In this document: one piece after another, positions 10,243-18,649 of the stretch
Numbering within the stretch: position 1 is the stretch's first letter
How the letters are laid out: each line of letters opens with the position of its first letter
Source: Weeksellaceae bacterium TAE3-ERU29
GTDB taxonomy: Bacteria > Bacteroidota > Bacteroidia > Flavobacteriales > Weeksellaceae
Direction of reading: 5' to 3'
Length of the DNA stretch: 64,000 nucleotides
NCBI GenBank assembly: GCA_019218445.1
Contig: JAHUUM010000004.1
Span: forward strand, 62,001 to 126,000
Notes under the pieces: model-generated
What the model saw: the letters and a program-made list of their open reading frames with translations, nothing else
What the model was told of the DNA's origin: nothing
The model's database searches: none
Position numbers and translations under genes: made by a program

Positions 10243-10548
10243 TTATTTATTCCCTTTCTGATCTTTTTCTTTTTTCTTAATTACCAATCTTTTAAGAGTA
10301 TCCAAAGCTATATTTATTACCTCTTCAAAACTTTGTCCTTTTTTAGAAACTACTATATCGTCTCCCGGTACTTGAAGTTTTATATCCACTAATTTATTAT
10401 CCTTACTATTACTATTGTCTAATTTAAGATAAACATCTGCCGCCACAATCTGATCATAAATGCTATCTAATTTATTTAATTTTTCTTCTACAAATTTTAC
10501 CAATTCTTCTTTGGCACTAAAATTTACTGCTTGCAAATTTACTTTCAT
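10243..10548 (-). CDS. hpf: Ribosome hibernation-promoting factor (HPF/RaiA family), short form
   Basis: Binds the 30S subunit near the mRNA/tRNA channel and silences ribosomes in slow growth. 101 residues. The start MKVNLQAVNFSAKEELVKFVEEKL matches the family; a beta strand (DVYLKL), DIKLQVPGDDIVVSKKG and a C-terminal helix ending in a Lys-rich tail complete the fold. The dimerising C-terminal domain of long HPF is absent. It starts 4 bp after xerC and is likely co-transcribed with it. Confidence 0.9.
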   Translation of the reverse strand: MKVNLQAVNFSAKEELVKFVEEKLNKLDSIYDQIVAADVYLKLDNSNSKDNKLVDIKLQVPGDDIVVSKKGQSFEEVINIALDTLKRLVIKKKEKDQKGNK

Positions 10549-10552
10549 AATT

Positions 10553-11431
10553 TTACTTTTTTGTCTCGCGTGGATGCGATTGATTAAACACTTTTTTTAA
10601 TTGCCCTATATCATTATGTGTATAAACTTGGGTAGAAGCTAAACTGCTATGCCCTAAAAGTTCTTTCACTACATTTATATCTGCTCCATTATTTAACATT
10701 CCGGTTGCAAATGAATGTCTTAAGATATGAGGACTTACTTTCTTTTTATTTGTTACCAGTCTAAGATACGAACTTACTACGTTATAAACAAGTTTTGGAT
10801 AAATTCTTTTGCCTTTTTCCGTAGTAAAAATCGCTTCCATAATTTCAGAAAATGGAGATTTTTCTCGCAACTTTTTTATACTTAATAAAATATCGTCTCG
10901 TACGGGAATTATTCTCTCTTTATTTCTTTTCCCCAGTACTTTTATTTGTTTTTGAGAAAAGTCTATATCTTTAAAATCTAAACCTATTAATTCTGCTCTC
11001 CTAATCCCTGTTTCATATAATAGTTGCAATACTAAGTAATCTCTATCCCCAACCCAGTCATTAGAAAAGAGTTCTCTATCCAGTAATTTATCCATTTCTT
11101 TAATTGATAATGGGATGCTTATTTTTTTTTGAGTTTTTAAAGATTTTATTGATGATGTTGGGCGGCTTTCTACTTCTCCGATATATTCTAAAAACTTAAA
11201 ATACGTTTTCAAAGCACTTATTTCTCTATTAATTGTCTGTGGTTTTTTCCCTTTTTCACTGAGAAAGACCATGTAATTTCTTATATCTTTTTTAGAAACC
11301 TGAGCTATTTTTTTATTTAAGATATCATTTATATAATCATAAAAGCACTCCAAATCTTTTTGATAAGCCTTTATGGTAAGTTCCGAGTATCGCTTTTCGG
11401 ATTTTAGATATTCCAAGAATTTCTCAATCAT
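10553..11431 (-). CDS. xerC: Tyrosine recombinase XerC/XerD family
   Basis: Resolves chromosome dimers at dif by site-specific recombination. 292 residues: an N-terminal SAM-like DNA-binding domain (about 1-90) and a catalytic domain with Arg144 (TGIRRAEL), probable Lys168 (GKRNKER), His235-x-x-Arg238 (PHILRHSF), His261 (LGHSS) and nucleophile Tyr270 (QVYTH). Co-transcription with hpf is typical of Bacteroidota. The start codon directly abuts the T run of a terminator from rpsU, leaving no room for a separate leader. XerC versus XerD cannot be settled from this window; the neighbourhood favours XerC. Confidence 0.9.
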   Translation of the reverse strand: MIEKFLEYLKSEKRYSELTIKAYQKDLECFYDYINDILNKKIAQVSKKDIRNYMVFLSEKGKKPQTINREISALKTYFKFLEYIGEVESRPTSSIKSLKTQKKISIPLSIKEMDKLLDRELFSNDWVGDRDYLVLQLLYETGIRRAELIGLDFKDIDFSQKQIKVLGKRNKERIIPVRDDILLSIKKLREKSPFSEIMEAIFTTEKGKRIYPKLVYNVVSSYLRLVTNKKKVSPHILRHSFATGMLNNGADINVVKELLGHSSLASTQVYTHNDIGQLKKVFNQSHPRETKK

Positions 11432-11467
11432 AAAAAAACCGTTTATCTCGATAAAGATAAACGGTTT
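11432..11467 (-). terminator. Intrinsic terminator between rpsU and xerC
   Basis: A perfect 13-bp stem (AAACCGTTTATCT against its complement, 6-nt loop) followed on the minus strand by seven T. The next three bases are the xerC ATG. It terminates rpsU transcripts and may hide the xerC start in read-through RNA. Confidence 0.9.
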
Positions 11468-11492
11468 ATTTCTTTTAATAAAATATTATTTA

Positions 11493-11687
11493 TTATAGTT
11501 CGTTTTTAGACTGCATCTTTTGCTTATAAGTCGCACGAATGATTTCTTGACGTCTTAAAACAGAAGGCTTAGTGAATTGTTGTCTTTCTCTCAATTCCTT
11601 AACTATCCTAGTCTTGTCATACTTTCTTTTGTAGCGCTTTAAAGCTCTCTCTATAGATTCTCCGTCTTTTACAGGTACTATCAACAT
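11493..11687 (-). CDS. rpsU: 30S ribosomal protein S21 (bS21)
   Basis: Small basic protein near the 16S 3' end. 64 residues starting MLIVPVKDGESIERALKRYK, with the Arg/Lys-rich helix KELRERQQFTKPSVLRR. It is monocistronic or leads the rpsU-xerC-hpf unit. A -7 box lies upstream at 11721-11714. Confidence 0.97.
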   Translation of the reverse strand: MLIVPVKDGESIERALKRYKRKYDKTRIVKELRERQQFTKPSVLRRQEIIRATYKQKMQSKNEL

Positions 11688-11713
11688 AATATTACATCTC
11701 TTTTATTGGACTG

Positions 11714-11721
11714 CAAATATA
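11714..11721 (-). promoter_or_regulatory. Promoter -7 box of rpsU
   Basis: TATATTTG on the minus strand, 27 nt before the rpsU ATG. No clear TTG at the -33 position. Confidence 0.6.
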
Positions 11722-11905
11722 AAACTTTTTAGTTAAGTTAAAATACTTTTTACATATTTTTTCTTCAACTTAATATAAAACCAATCTAAAAACACAACAC
11801 AAATAAATGATTATCAAAACATTAATAACCAAAATAATTATTAAAATTCTCACTTATAAATAAAATAGAAAAGCATATAATAAACCTTATTTGAATTAAA
11901 TTTAA

Positions 11906-11913
11906 TACTTTTG
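11906..11913 (+). promoter_or_regulatory. Promoter -7 box of the Fe-S protein gene
   Basis: TACTTTTG, 18 nt before the ATG at 11932. It overlaps a potential in-frame TTG start at 11911, which argues against that longer start. Confidence 0.65.
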
Positions 11914-11931
11914 AACTTTCATTTTAAGATT

Positions 11932-12708
11932 ATGCTTGTAAAAACAATGGCTCAATTATCTGCGGAGGGGAAAAGCCCAGAGGTCCTTTTTTGGGTGGGC
12001 TGTGCCGGTAGTTTTGATGATAGAGCTAAAAAAATAACTCGGGCTTTCGTTAAAATATTAAATAAAGTAAATGTAGATTTTGCTGTTTTAGGCAGTGAAG
12101 AAAATTGTACGGGCGACCCTGCAAAACGTGCCGGGAATGAGTTTGCTTTCCAAATGTCGGCAATGATGAATATCCAGACACTTAATGCTTATAATATAAA
12201 AAATATTGTTACTACTTGTCCGCACTGCTTTAATACTCTAAAAAATGAATACCCTAATTTAGGCGGGAATTATAATATTGTACACCATTCCGAGTTTTTA
12301 CAAAATTTGATTAATGAAGGCAGATTAAGTATAGAAGGTAAAATATATAAAGGTAAAAAAATCACATTTCACGACCCTTGCTATTTAGGGAGAGGAAACG
12401 ATGTGTATGAAGCACCGCGAGAACTTATAAAAAAACTTGATGCCGAACTTGTAGAAATGAAACGTTGCAAAGCTAATGGTTTTTGTTGCGGTGCGGGTGG
12501 CGCTCAAATGTTTAAAGAACCCGAAAAAGGTAATAAAGACATTAATATAGAACGCACCGAAGAAGCGCTTAATACAAATTCAAAAATAATTGCAACAGGC
12601 TGTCCGTTTTGCAACACGATGCTGACAGACGGGGTTAAGCATAAAGATAAAAAAGATGTTATCGTTATGGATTTTGCCGAATTAATCGCAAACGCCGAAG
12701 ATTTATAA
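11932..12708 (+). CDS. (Fe-S)-binding CCG-domain protein
   Basis: Soluble protein of the family that includes the CCG domains of heterodisulfide reductase HdrB, glycolate oxidase GlcF and LutA. 258 residues. Cysteine motifs are WVGCAGS, ENCTGDPAKRAGNE, TTCPHCFNTL, DPCYLGRGNDVY, FCCGAGG and TGCPFCNTML, so two CCG repeats for metal clusters are intact. The start is set at ATG 11932 because the promoter box ends at 11913; an in-frame TTG at 11911 would be part of that box. The next gene begins 3 bp later. The redox partner and substrate are not evident. Confidence 0.85.
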   Translation: MLVKTMAQLSAEGKSPEVLFWVGCAGSFDDRAKKITRAFVKILNKVNVDFAVLGSEENCTGDPAKRAGNEFAFQMSAMMNIQTLNAYNIKNIVTTCPHCFNTLKNEYPNLGGNYNIVHHSEFLQNLINEGRLSIEGKIYKGKKITFHDPCYLGRGNDVYEAPRELIKKLDAELVEMKRCKANGFCCGAGGAQMFKEPEKGNKDINIERTEEALNTNSKIIATGCPFCNTMLTDGVKHKDKKDVIVMDFAELIANAEDL

Positions 12709-12711
12709 ATT

Positions 12712-13209
12712 ATGATTACAAAAAATAAAAGTTACTTTTTAGATTACCCCGAAGATTCAAGATTATGGGTTTTTATGGGAGACCGCTCATTTGATGAGAA
12801 TGAATTAGGATTTATTAAAGAAGTATTTTCCGAATTCATGTCTCAATGGAATACACATGGCGCAAAATTAAAAGCTGATTTTGAGATTATAAATAATCAG
12901 TTTATTGTTGTTATTGCAGACCAATCTTCTATTGTGGCAAGTGGTTGTTCTATTGATTCACTCACAAGATATATTAAACTTATTGAACAGAAAATAAATG
13001 TTTCTTTGACTAACCGAATGCTTATTGGGTATGAAGACTCGGGTAAAATAGAAGTTTCTAATTTATTAGAGTTTAAAGGCAAAATAAAATCTAATGAGAT
13101 TACGCCTGACACTATTATATATGATAACAGCGTAAGTTCTCTTTTCGATTTTAGAGAAAAATGGTGTTTGCCTTTAAAAGACAGTTGGGCTAAACGGTTT
13201 TTAGGATAG
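12712..13209 (+). CDS. Conserved Bacteroidota protein of unknown function
   Basis: 165 residues, paired with the Fe-S protein gene (3-bp gap). I recall relatives in flavobacteria annotated as ABC transporter ATPase, but no Walker A, signature or Walker B motif is present, so that name is not supported. Visible features are a RLWVFMGDRSF start block, ASGCSIDSLTRYI in the middle and a WCLPLKDSWAKRF tail. No signal peptide or membrane span. Function unknown; tight pairing suggests it assists the Fe-S protein. Confidence 0.8.
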   Translation: MITKNKSYFLDYPEDSRLWVFMGDRSFDENELGFIKEVFSEFMSQWNTHGAKLKADFEIINNQFIVVIADQSSIVASGCSIDSLTRYIKLIEQKINVSLTNRMLIGYEDSGKIEVSNLLEFKGKIKSNEITPDTIIYDNSVSSLFDFREKWCLPLKDSWAKRFLG

Positions 13210-13237
13210 AGTTTATTCATTCTTTTTTCGCAATGTC

Positions 13238-13296
13238 ACTCTGAACTTGTTTCAGAGTCTCATTCAAAATCATGCAGTGCTGAAATAAATTCAGCA
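13238..13296. repeat. REP-like pair of inverted repeats
   Basis: Two small hairpins in the gap between convergent genes: ACTCTGAA-CTTGT-TTCAGAGT (13238-13258) and TGCTGAA-ATAAA-TTCAGCA (13278-13296). Together they resemble palindromic intergenic repeats I recall from flavobacteria. They could also act as a weak bidirectional terminator. No other copy occurs in this window. Confidence 0.55.
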
Positions 13297-13340
13297 TCAC
13301 AAAGCGAAGCAACATCAAACGCCCCGCCTTTTCCGAACAA

Positions 13341-15341
13341 TCATTCAATAATAAAACTGCCCTTTTGCTGAGTATAGTACAAGGGCTTTTCTTTTTGTAA
13401 TTTCTCTGCTAAAGATTTATAATTACTCGCATCTAATATCAATAATTGATTTTCTTTTAATTTTAAATCTTGATTAAATTTCCCTTTCGAGCCTAATATG
13501 TAATTTATTTCTTTTGGCAATTCTTCTTTTTGCGGATTTATAACCAATAATTTATTTTTAAAAGCTATTAGATTTTTAGTTTTATTAAATTCCTTCCGAC
13601 TAAAATCCTCGTTGAAATCAAAATATTTTACATTCCTAATTTCCTCTTGCGTAACAAATGGATTTATCGTGTAATTTTCTAAATTCGCTTTATCCTTTTG
13701 TGTTGTAAAAACGTGTAAATCCAATCCGTTTCGGTAAGCAATTACACTTTCTTTGTATTGATTAAAGATTATAAATTGTTGCTTTTGTTTGCTTTGGTAT
13801 AAATCATAAAAACCACTCAACTCGAAAATAACAACTAAAGAAATTAGATAACTCAACTTTCTAAAACTGAATCTTAAAATCAAAAATGGGAGAAAAATAA
13901 ATCCAACAAACCAAACTAAAATCTGAACTCTATTCCAATGAATATTTTTGACAACGAAAATATCTGAATAAGCACTTAAATTTAAAATAGCATTAAATAT
14001 CCCGAAAAATAGATTAATCACATTCGTAAATAAATCACACCAAAAACCTGTAGCAATCAACAATAAAGTAATAAAACTAAGGACAACCAACAGCATTGCC
14101 AAAGGTAGAAAAATCAAATTCCCGAATAAAAACAACCACGAAAATTGATGGAAATAAAAAATAATTATCGGTAAAACACCCAACTGAACAGATGTGGTAA
14201 GCAATAAAATATCATATATTTTTGATTTTATTCCTTTCAATTTCGGTTTTAAAGGCTTTAATAATTTAGCATACCAAACGATAAAAAACACCGCCGAATA
14301 ACTTAACTGAAAACCGACATCAAACAAATTATTCGGGTTGATTAAAAGTAAAACAAACGCAGTAAACGCCAAAGTGTGAAATAAATTATTGTGTCTTTGC
14401 ATGAGAAATCCCACGCTGTAAAAACTAAGCATAAACGCCGACCGAACAACCGAAGGCGTTGCCCCGACAAACCAAGCATAACCCCAAATTAAAATTAAAC
14501 TGAGAATAATTCTGAGGTTTCTTCCGTGTTTTAAAAACAAAATCGGGTAAAGTATTAAAAATAACAATTCATAAATTATCACGACATGCAACCCCGATAT
14601 TGCAAATAGATGAGAAACACCCGCAACCGAAAGTTTTTGTCGCCATTCGGTATCCATATCCATTCTATCGCCCAAAGCCAATGCCTGAATAAAAATCCGG
14701 CTGGATTCGCTAAAACCTTTTTCTTTTAATTGCTTTTTAAAATTCGATTTAAAAACTGATAATTTATAATTTAATGAGCCATTAGGGTTTTCTACCATTA
14801 AAACCGAATCGGAAAACATTTGCACTCCCACTCTACCCCTCAACATATACTCTTTATAATTGAATTGATGAGGATTTTTTGGACTTTCTATTTCAGACAC
14901 ACTTCCTCTCAACCACAATTCTTGCCCCGTAAAATTCTCCTGAAACTTTTTAGGGATATATAACAGCAAGTTTTGATTCTTTAAAACAGAATCTTCTTGA
15001 ACAGTAACTTCAATTATTTTTGTTTTATACTTAAAATATTTATCACTCGGTTTTAAAACTTCAGCTATATCAATTTTCATAATTGAATTTTCTATTGGAG
15101 CTATTTCTGAAAGAATATTCCTATTATAATTCTCAAAACTCAAAGCTCCCAAAACAATACAAAAAACACAACTAAAAATTGAAAATAAAGTTTTTCTTTT
15201 AAGAAAAAGTAAGACTAATAAAATTAATATTGCACTAATTATTAATCCCCATAAAATATTGACATTGAAAGCATATTGATTAGACGCAAAAATCCCAATG
15301 CATAAAAAGAATAACCAAAATGCAAAGGGATAATATTTCAT
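13341..15341 (-). CDS. comEC: ComEC/Rec2 family DNA uptake channel
   Basis: Inner-membrane channel for single-stranded DNA in natural competence. 666 residues: two N-terminal spans with a DUF4131-type OB segment (about 1-190), then the polytopic competence domain with FIQALALGDR, the diagnostic HLFAISGLHV and GATPSVVRSAFM, and about seven further spans. The last 150 residues look like a degenerate remnant of the metallo-beta-lactamase tail, without the HxHxDH zinc motif. It is a single gene with no other competence genes nearby. Confidence 0.88.
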   Translation of the reverse strand: MKYYPFAFWLFFLCIGIFASNQYAFNVNILWGLIISAILILLVLLFLKRKTLFSIFSCVFCIVLGALSFENYNRNILSEIAPIENSIMKIDIAEVLKPSDKYFKYKTKIIEVTVQEDSVLKNQNLLLYIPKKFQENFTGQELWLRGSVSEIESPKNPHQFNYKEYMLRGRVGVQMFSDSVLMVENPNGSLNYKLSVFKSNFKKQLKEKGFSESSRIFIQALALGDRMDMDTEWRQKLSVAGVSHLFAISGLHVVIIYELLFLILYPILFLKHGRNLRIILSLILIWGYAWFVGATPSVVRSAFMLSFYSVGFLMQRHNNLFHTLAFTAFVLLLINPNNLFDVGFQLSYSAVFFIVWYAKLLKPLKPKLKGIKSKIYDILLLTTSVQLGVLPIIIFYFHQFSWLFLFGNLIFLPLAMLLVVLSFITLLLIATGFWCDLFTNVINLFFGIFNAILNLSAYSDIFVVKNIHWNRVQILVWFVGFIFLPFLILRFSFRKLSYLISLVVIFELSGFYDLYQSKQKQQFIIFNQYKESVIAYRNGLDLHVFTTQKDKANLENYTINPFVTQEEIRNVKYFDFNEDFSRKEFNKTKNLIAFKNKLLVINPQKEELPKEINYILGSKGKFNQDLKLKENQLLILDASNYKSLAEKLQKEKPLYYTQQKGSFIIE

Positions 15342-15396
15342 TTCTTAAATATAGTGAAATAAATTAAAAAATTTATTTCTTTTCCCATTATTATAA

Positions 15397-15404
15397 TAAA
15401 TTTG
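15397..15404 (+). promoter_or_regulatory. Promoter -7 box of the TonB-dependent receptor gene
   Basis: TAAATTTG 41 nt upstream of the receptor ATG; no clear -33 TTG. I see no Fur-like palindrome next to it. Confidence 0.5.
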
Positions 15405-15445
15405 CATTTCTTTCAAAATAACATCTATTTTATTAAATATATTAC

Positions 15446-17602
15446 ATGAAAAAGTTTGCAATATTAGTAGTCATTCTTTTTAGTTCAGGTTTAGTAATGG
15501 CTCAAGAGTATGAGAATCAATATGTGTTAGATTCTATTGTTGTTCAAAGTAAATCAAAAGAGAAAAAAGAACGTAGGGAATTTATAAAGCATGCACAGAC
15601 TACAAATGTACTTACCTCGTATGATACCGAAAGAAACAATCCTAATTATATTGAGCAAAGTTTAGGAGCATTGCCGGGTGTTCAAGTAGACAAAAGAACA
15701 CAATTTGGAGGACAACGAGTGGTATTAAGAGGTTACGGAAATGACCAAAAGTTCAATAGCTGGGGCGTTAAGTTTTATCTGAATTCCGTGCCGATTACCA
15801 ATGCAGACGGAATTACGATTTTAGAAGATATAGATTTCTCTCTTATCAATAATATAGATGTAATAAAAGGACCAGCAAGTACGCTTTACGGCGGCGGTGT
15901 CGGCGGTGTTGTAAAATTCTATATAGAACCCGAAATTCAGAAAGGTGTAGGCCTTTCACAAAAAACTATGTTTGGGGCATTTAATACTTTTAATTCAAAT
16001 ACACGGGTAGACGCGGTTTCAGATAATTATTCTATTTTATTTAATTACGGGCATTTAAGCAGTGACGGATACAGACCTAGAGGAAATACTAACAAAAATA
16101 ATTATACTTTTCTGGGTAATTTTAAATTAAATTCTAAACAGAAATTAATGGTTTATGCTACACACAATAATTCCTTTGAGGGAGTTCCCGGGCAGATTTC
16201 TTTTGATGATTATTATGCCGGAAAAGACCCCGGAAACGAAGCGTACGGCAGACGGAACGCACACAATCATTTCATTGGGACTCGTGCAATGATAAATCAC
16301 CAATGGGATATTTTACCGAATATTAATAATAATACGTCTATTTTTTATCATACTTTAGATACAGAAAGAGTGGCGGCGGGTGCCTACGAGATTACAGAAC
16401 AACCAAGTTATGGTTTCCGAACATCATTTAATGGTGATTTTAAATTAAGTTCTTCTTTCGAGGATATTTTAGAAGTAGGAGCAGAATATTTAATTTCTCG
16501 TCCATTGGTTTCTAACTATCGATTTGCGGGAGATTTTAAAAATCCGCCTTTCCAAACGAAGCCTATCGGAAAAGGTTCTTATTTTAAGTATAATAATTTT
16601 GCTACATCTTTTTTTGCATCTAATCGATTAGTGTACAAACCATTTAATCTATCCTTAATTACAGGAATCAGTGGGAACACCATGGGATATGACAGAAAAG
16701 ATTTATTGAATTTCCCGGGATTATTAAGCAAACCTAAAACCGATGCATCTTTTAATAAAGATTTTCCGATTGTATTCACACCACATGTGGCATTGCAGAA
16801 ATTATGGGGAAATCAAATATTTAATTTGAGTTATAGCGAGGGATATAACGCACCCACAGCTTCTACTGCTTTTATAAAAGGGATTAATAAAACAAATGAT
16901 AATTTAAATCCTGAATATGCGAAAATGTGGGATTTTTCGGTTCAAGGAACTTTAAGTGAGGATAAATTAAGTTATCAAATTTCCTTATTTAATATAAATA
17001 TCAATGATAAATTATCTAAACTTTCGGCTAAAGATGAAAAAGGAAATCCGTATAGTTATTTTGCAAATACAGGAATGCAAGAAAACAAAGGTTTAGAATT
17101 TAGTTTGGGATATTTACACAGAGATTTGTCTTTCTTTAAAGAAATAAGACCTTATGCAAATGTGTCTTTATACGATTTTAAATATAAAAAATTTGAAACC
17201 ACAAAAGAGGATTTTACGGGCAATAAAGTAGTGGGAGTTCCTGCTGTAAAATATTCCGTAGGGTTCGATTTTGAAACCAATTTTGGTATTTATATGAGAA
17301 ACACATTTAATTATTTAAGTGATGTTTATACAGATTTCAGCAATAAAACCAATGTAAAAGGATTTTCTCAGTACAATGTAAAATTGGGTTATACTCAAAA
17401 ATTCGGAAATTGGAACGTTGATGCTTTTGTGCTTGGTAATAATTTGACTAATCAGATAAATTATACCTTTTTATTCTTAGGAAATGCAGTAGGAGATAAC
17501 GACCCTGATAACGGATATCCTTTAGGAACAATTACAGATGTAAATCCCGGACCGGCAAAAGCCTATTTTATGGGAGGTCTTAATTTAACGTATCATTTTT
17601 AA
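15446..17602 (+). CDS. TonB-dependent outer-membrane receptor
   Basis: Outer-membrane active transporter powered by TonB-ExbB-ExbD. 718 residues. Signal peptide about 1-19 (MKKFAILVVILFSSGLVMAQ). A plug domain (about 60-165) contains LGALPGVQVDKRTQFGGQRV, RGYG and DVIKGPASTLYGGGVGGVV. A 22-strand type barrel follows, ending YHF with a terminal aromatic. The N-terminus lacks the carboxypeptidase-like domain of SusC proteins, so a siderophore, haem or cobalamin type ligand is more likely than a glycan. The ligand is unknown. Confidence 0.88.
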   Translation: MKKFAILVVILFSSGLVMAQEYENQYVLDSIVVQSKSKEKKERREFIKHAQTTNVLTSYDTERNNPNYIEQSLGALPGVQVDKRTQFGGQRVVLRGYGNDQKFNSWGVKFYLNSVPITNADGITILEDIDFSLINNIDVIKGPASTLYGGGVGGVVKFYIEPEIQKGVGLSQKTMFGAFNTFNSNTRVDAVSDNYSILFNYGHLSSDGYRPRGNTNKNNYTFLGNFKLNSKQKLMVYATHNNSFEGVPGQISFDDYYAGKDPGNEAYGRRNAHNHFIGTRAMINHQWDILPNINNNTSIFYHTLDTERVAAGAYEITEQPSYGFRTSFNGDFKLSSSFEDILEVGAEYLISRPLVSNYRFAGDFKNPPFQTKPIGKGSYFKYNNFATSFFASNRLVYKPFNLSLITGISGNTMGYDRKDLLNFPGLLSKPKTDASFNKDFPIVFTPHVALQKLWGNQIFNLSYSEGYNAPTASTAFIKGINKTNDNLNPEYAKMWDFSVQGTLSEDKLSYQISLFNININDKLSKLSAKDEKGNPYSYFANTGMQENKGLEFSLGYLHRDLSFFKEIRPYANVSLYDFKYKKFETTKEDFTGNKVVGVPAVKYSVGFDFETNFGIYMRNTFNYLSDVYTDFSNKTNVKGFSQYNVKLGYTQKFGNWNVDAFVLGNNLTNQINYTFLFLGNAVGDNDPDNGYPLGTITDVNPGPAKAYFMGGLNLTYHF

Positions 17603-17617
17603 ATAAGAAACAGAAAG

Positions 17618-17644
17618 AAAGCTGTCTAATGACGGCTTTTTTTA
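17618..17644 (+). terminator. Terminator after the TonB-dependent receptor
   Basis: AAAGCTGTC-TAAT-GACGGCTTT followed by a T run that reaches the stop codon of the convergent ygjV-like gene. Confidence 0.8.
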
Positions 17645-17860
17645 TTTACGTTTCGCGAAAAAGATATAATAAACTTGAACTACGATAAGAAAAGCATTAG
17701 GAATAACGACGGGAATTGCATTATCTAAAATTCCATAAACTACAAAAAGTACACAACCAATAAGATTTATAGTACGTAATAATTTTTCGTTATTCTTAAT
17801 TAAAAAACTTGCTACAATAAAAATCGAAGCTGAATAACCTAAGATGTCTATATAATTCAT
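17642..17860 (-). CDS. YgjV-family small membrane protein
   Basis: 72 residues with three hydrophobic helices (about 3-22, 28-45, 48-67) and a Lys/Arg C-terminus. The pattern DILGYSASIFIVASFLIKN, then a Leu/Ile span with NLIGCVLFVVYGIL, matches the YgjV / PQ-loop-like family of short membrane proteins. It starts 16 bp after lolD and is probably co-transcribed. Function unknown. Confidence 0.7.
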   Translation of the reverse strand: MNYIDILGYSASIFIVASFLIKNNEKLLRTINLIGCVLFVVYGILDNAIPVVIPNAFLIVVQVYYIFFAKRK

Positions 17861-17876
17861 TAATATTTATTTCTGA

Positions 17877-18545
17877 TTAAAATGCAAGATTACCATCTTT
17901 CATAACAATTTTTCTATCTGCCATTTCGGCTAACTCCTTATTATGCGTAACGATCACAAAAGTATGCCCGAACTCATCTCTTAAATCAAAAAATAATTTA
18001 TGCAACTCCTCCGCATTTTTAGAATCTAAATTCCCCGAAGGCTCATCAGCAAAAATCACTTTGGGTTGATTCATTAAAGCTCTTGCCACCGCCACTCTTT
18101 GTTGTTCACCCCCGGATAGTTGTAAAGGTTTATGAGTTGCTCTATTTTTCAACCCTAAAAAGGCTAATAATTCCAACCCTCTTTTCTCTATATCTTTAAA
18201 AGATTTCCCTGTAATCATTGCTGGCATACAAACATTTTCTATTGCACTAAATTCCGGTAATAATTGATGGAACTGAAAAATAAAACCTATATTCTCATTT
18301 CTAAATTTAGAAAGTGTTTTATCTTTCATGTTAGAAACCTCGACTCCATTCAATTTTATTATTGTATTATTTTCTGCCGGTGCAGAAGGAGAATCTAAAG
18401 TACCTAAAATATGTAAAAGTGTTGTTTTCCCTGCTCCGGAAGCCCCAACTATAGAAATAATCTCACTTTCGGAAACCGATAAATCTACGCCATTCAACAC
18501 TTGTAAATCACCATAATTTTTAAATATATTCTTTGCTTCTATCAT
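17877..18545 (-). CDS. lolD: ABC transporter ATP-binding protein, LolD-type
   Basis: ATPase subunit of the LolCDE/MacB type that extracts lipoproteins from the inner membrane. 222 residues. Walker A GASGAGKT (34-41), Q loop [12 protein letters not shown], signature [13 protein letters not shown], Walker B VIFADEP and the switch His (IVTHN) are present. The [12 protein letters not shown] stretch is typical of LolD rather than FtsE. No LolC/E permease is nearby, which is common in Bacteroidota. Confidence 0.82.
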   Translation of the reverse strand: MIEAKNIFKNYGDLQVLNGVDLSVSESEIISIVGASGAGKTTLLHILGTLDSPSAPAENNTIIKLNGVEVSNMKDKTLSKFRNENIGFIFQFHQLLPEFSAIENVCMPAMITGKSFKDIEKRGLELLAFLGLKNRATHKPLQLSGGEQQRVAVARALMNQPKVIFADEPSGNLDSKNAEELHKLFFDLRDEFGHTFVIVTHNKELAEMADRKIVMKDGNLAF

Positions 18546-18566
18546 TATTTAGCCTTCATTAAAATT

Positions 18567-18574
18567 CAAATATA
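18567..18574 (-). promoter_or_regulatory. Promoter -7 box of lolD-ygjV
   Basis: TATATTTG on the minus strand, 21 nt before the lolD ATG. Confidence 0.55.
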
Positions 18575-18585
18575 AGGAAATAAAA

Positions 18586-18617
18586 AAACTTAGATTCGAA
18601 TTAGAAACTAAGTTTTG
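18586..18617 (-). terminator. Terminator after the NlpC/P60 lipoprotein gene
   Basis: On the minus strand AAAACTTAG and CTAAGTTTT flank a 14-nt loop, followed by a T run. Confidence 0.7.
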
Positions 18618-18649
18618 ATTTAATTTTGAATGTATAAAAGTTTATTATT

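Noticed and set aside
11911-11931. Longer start (TTG 11911) for the Fe-S protein
   Set aside because: The codon lies in the promoter -7 box TACTTTTG, so it would not be transcribed.
13221-13340. Possible remnant of a transposable element
   Set aside because: Only short hairpins, no coding remnant, target duplication or terminal repeats; kept as REP-like only.
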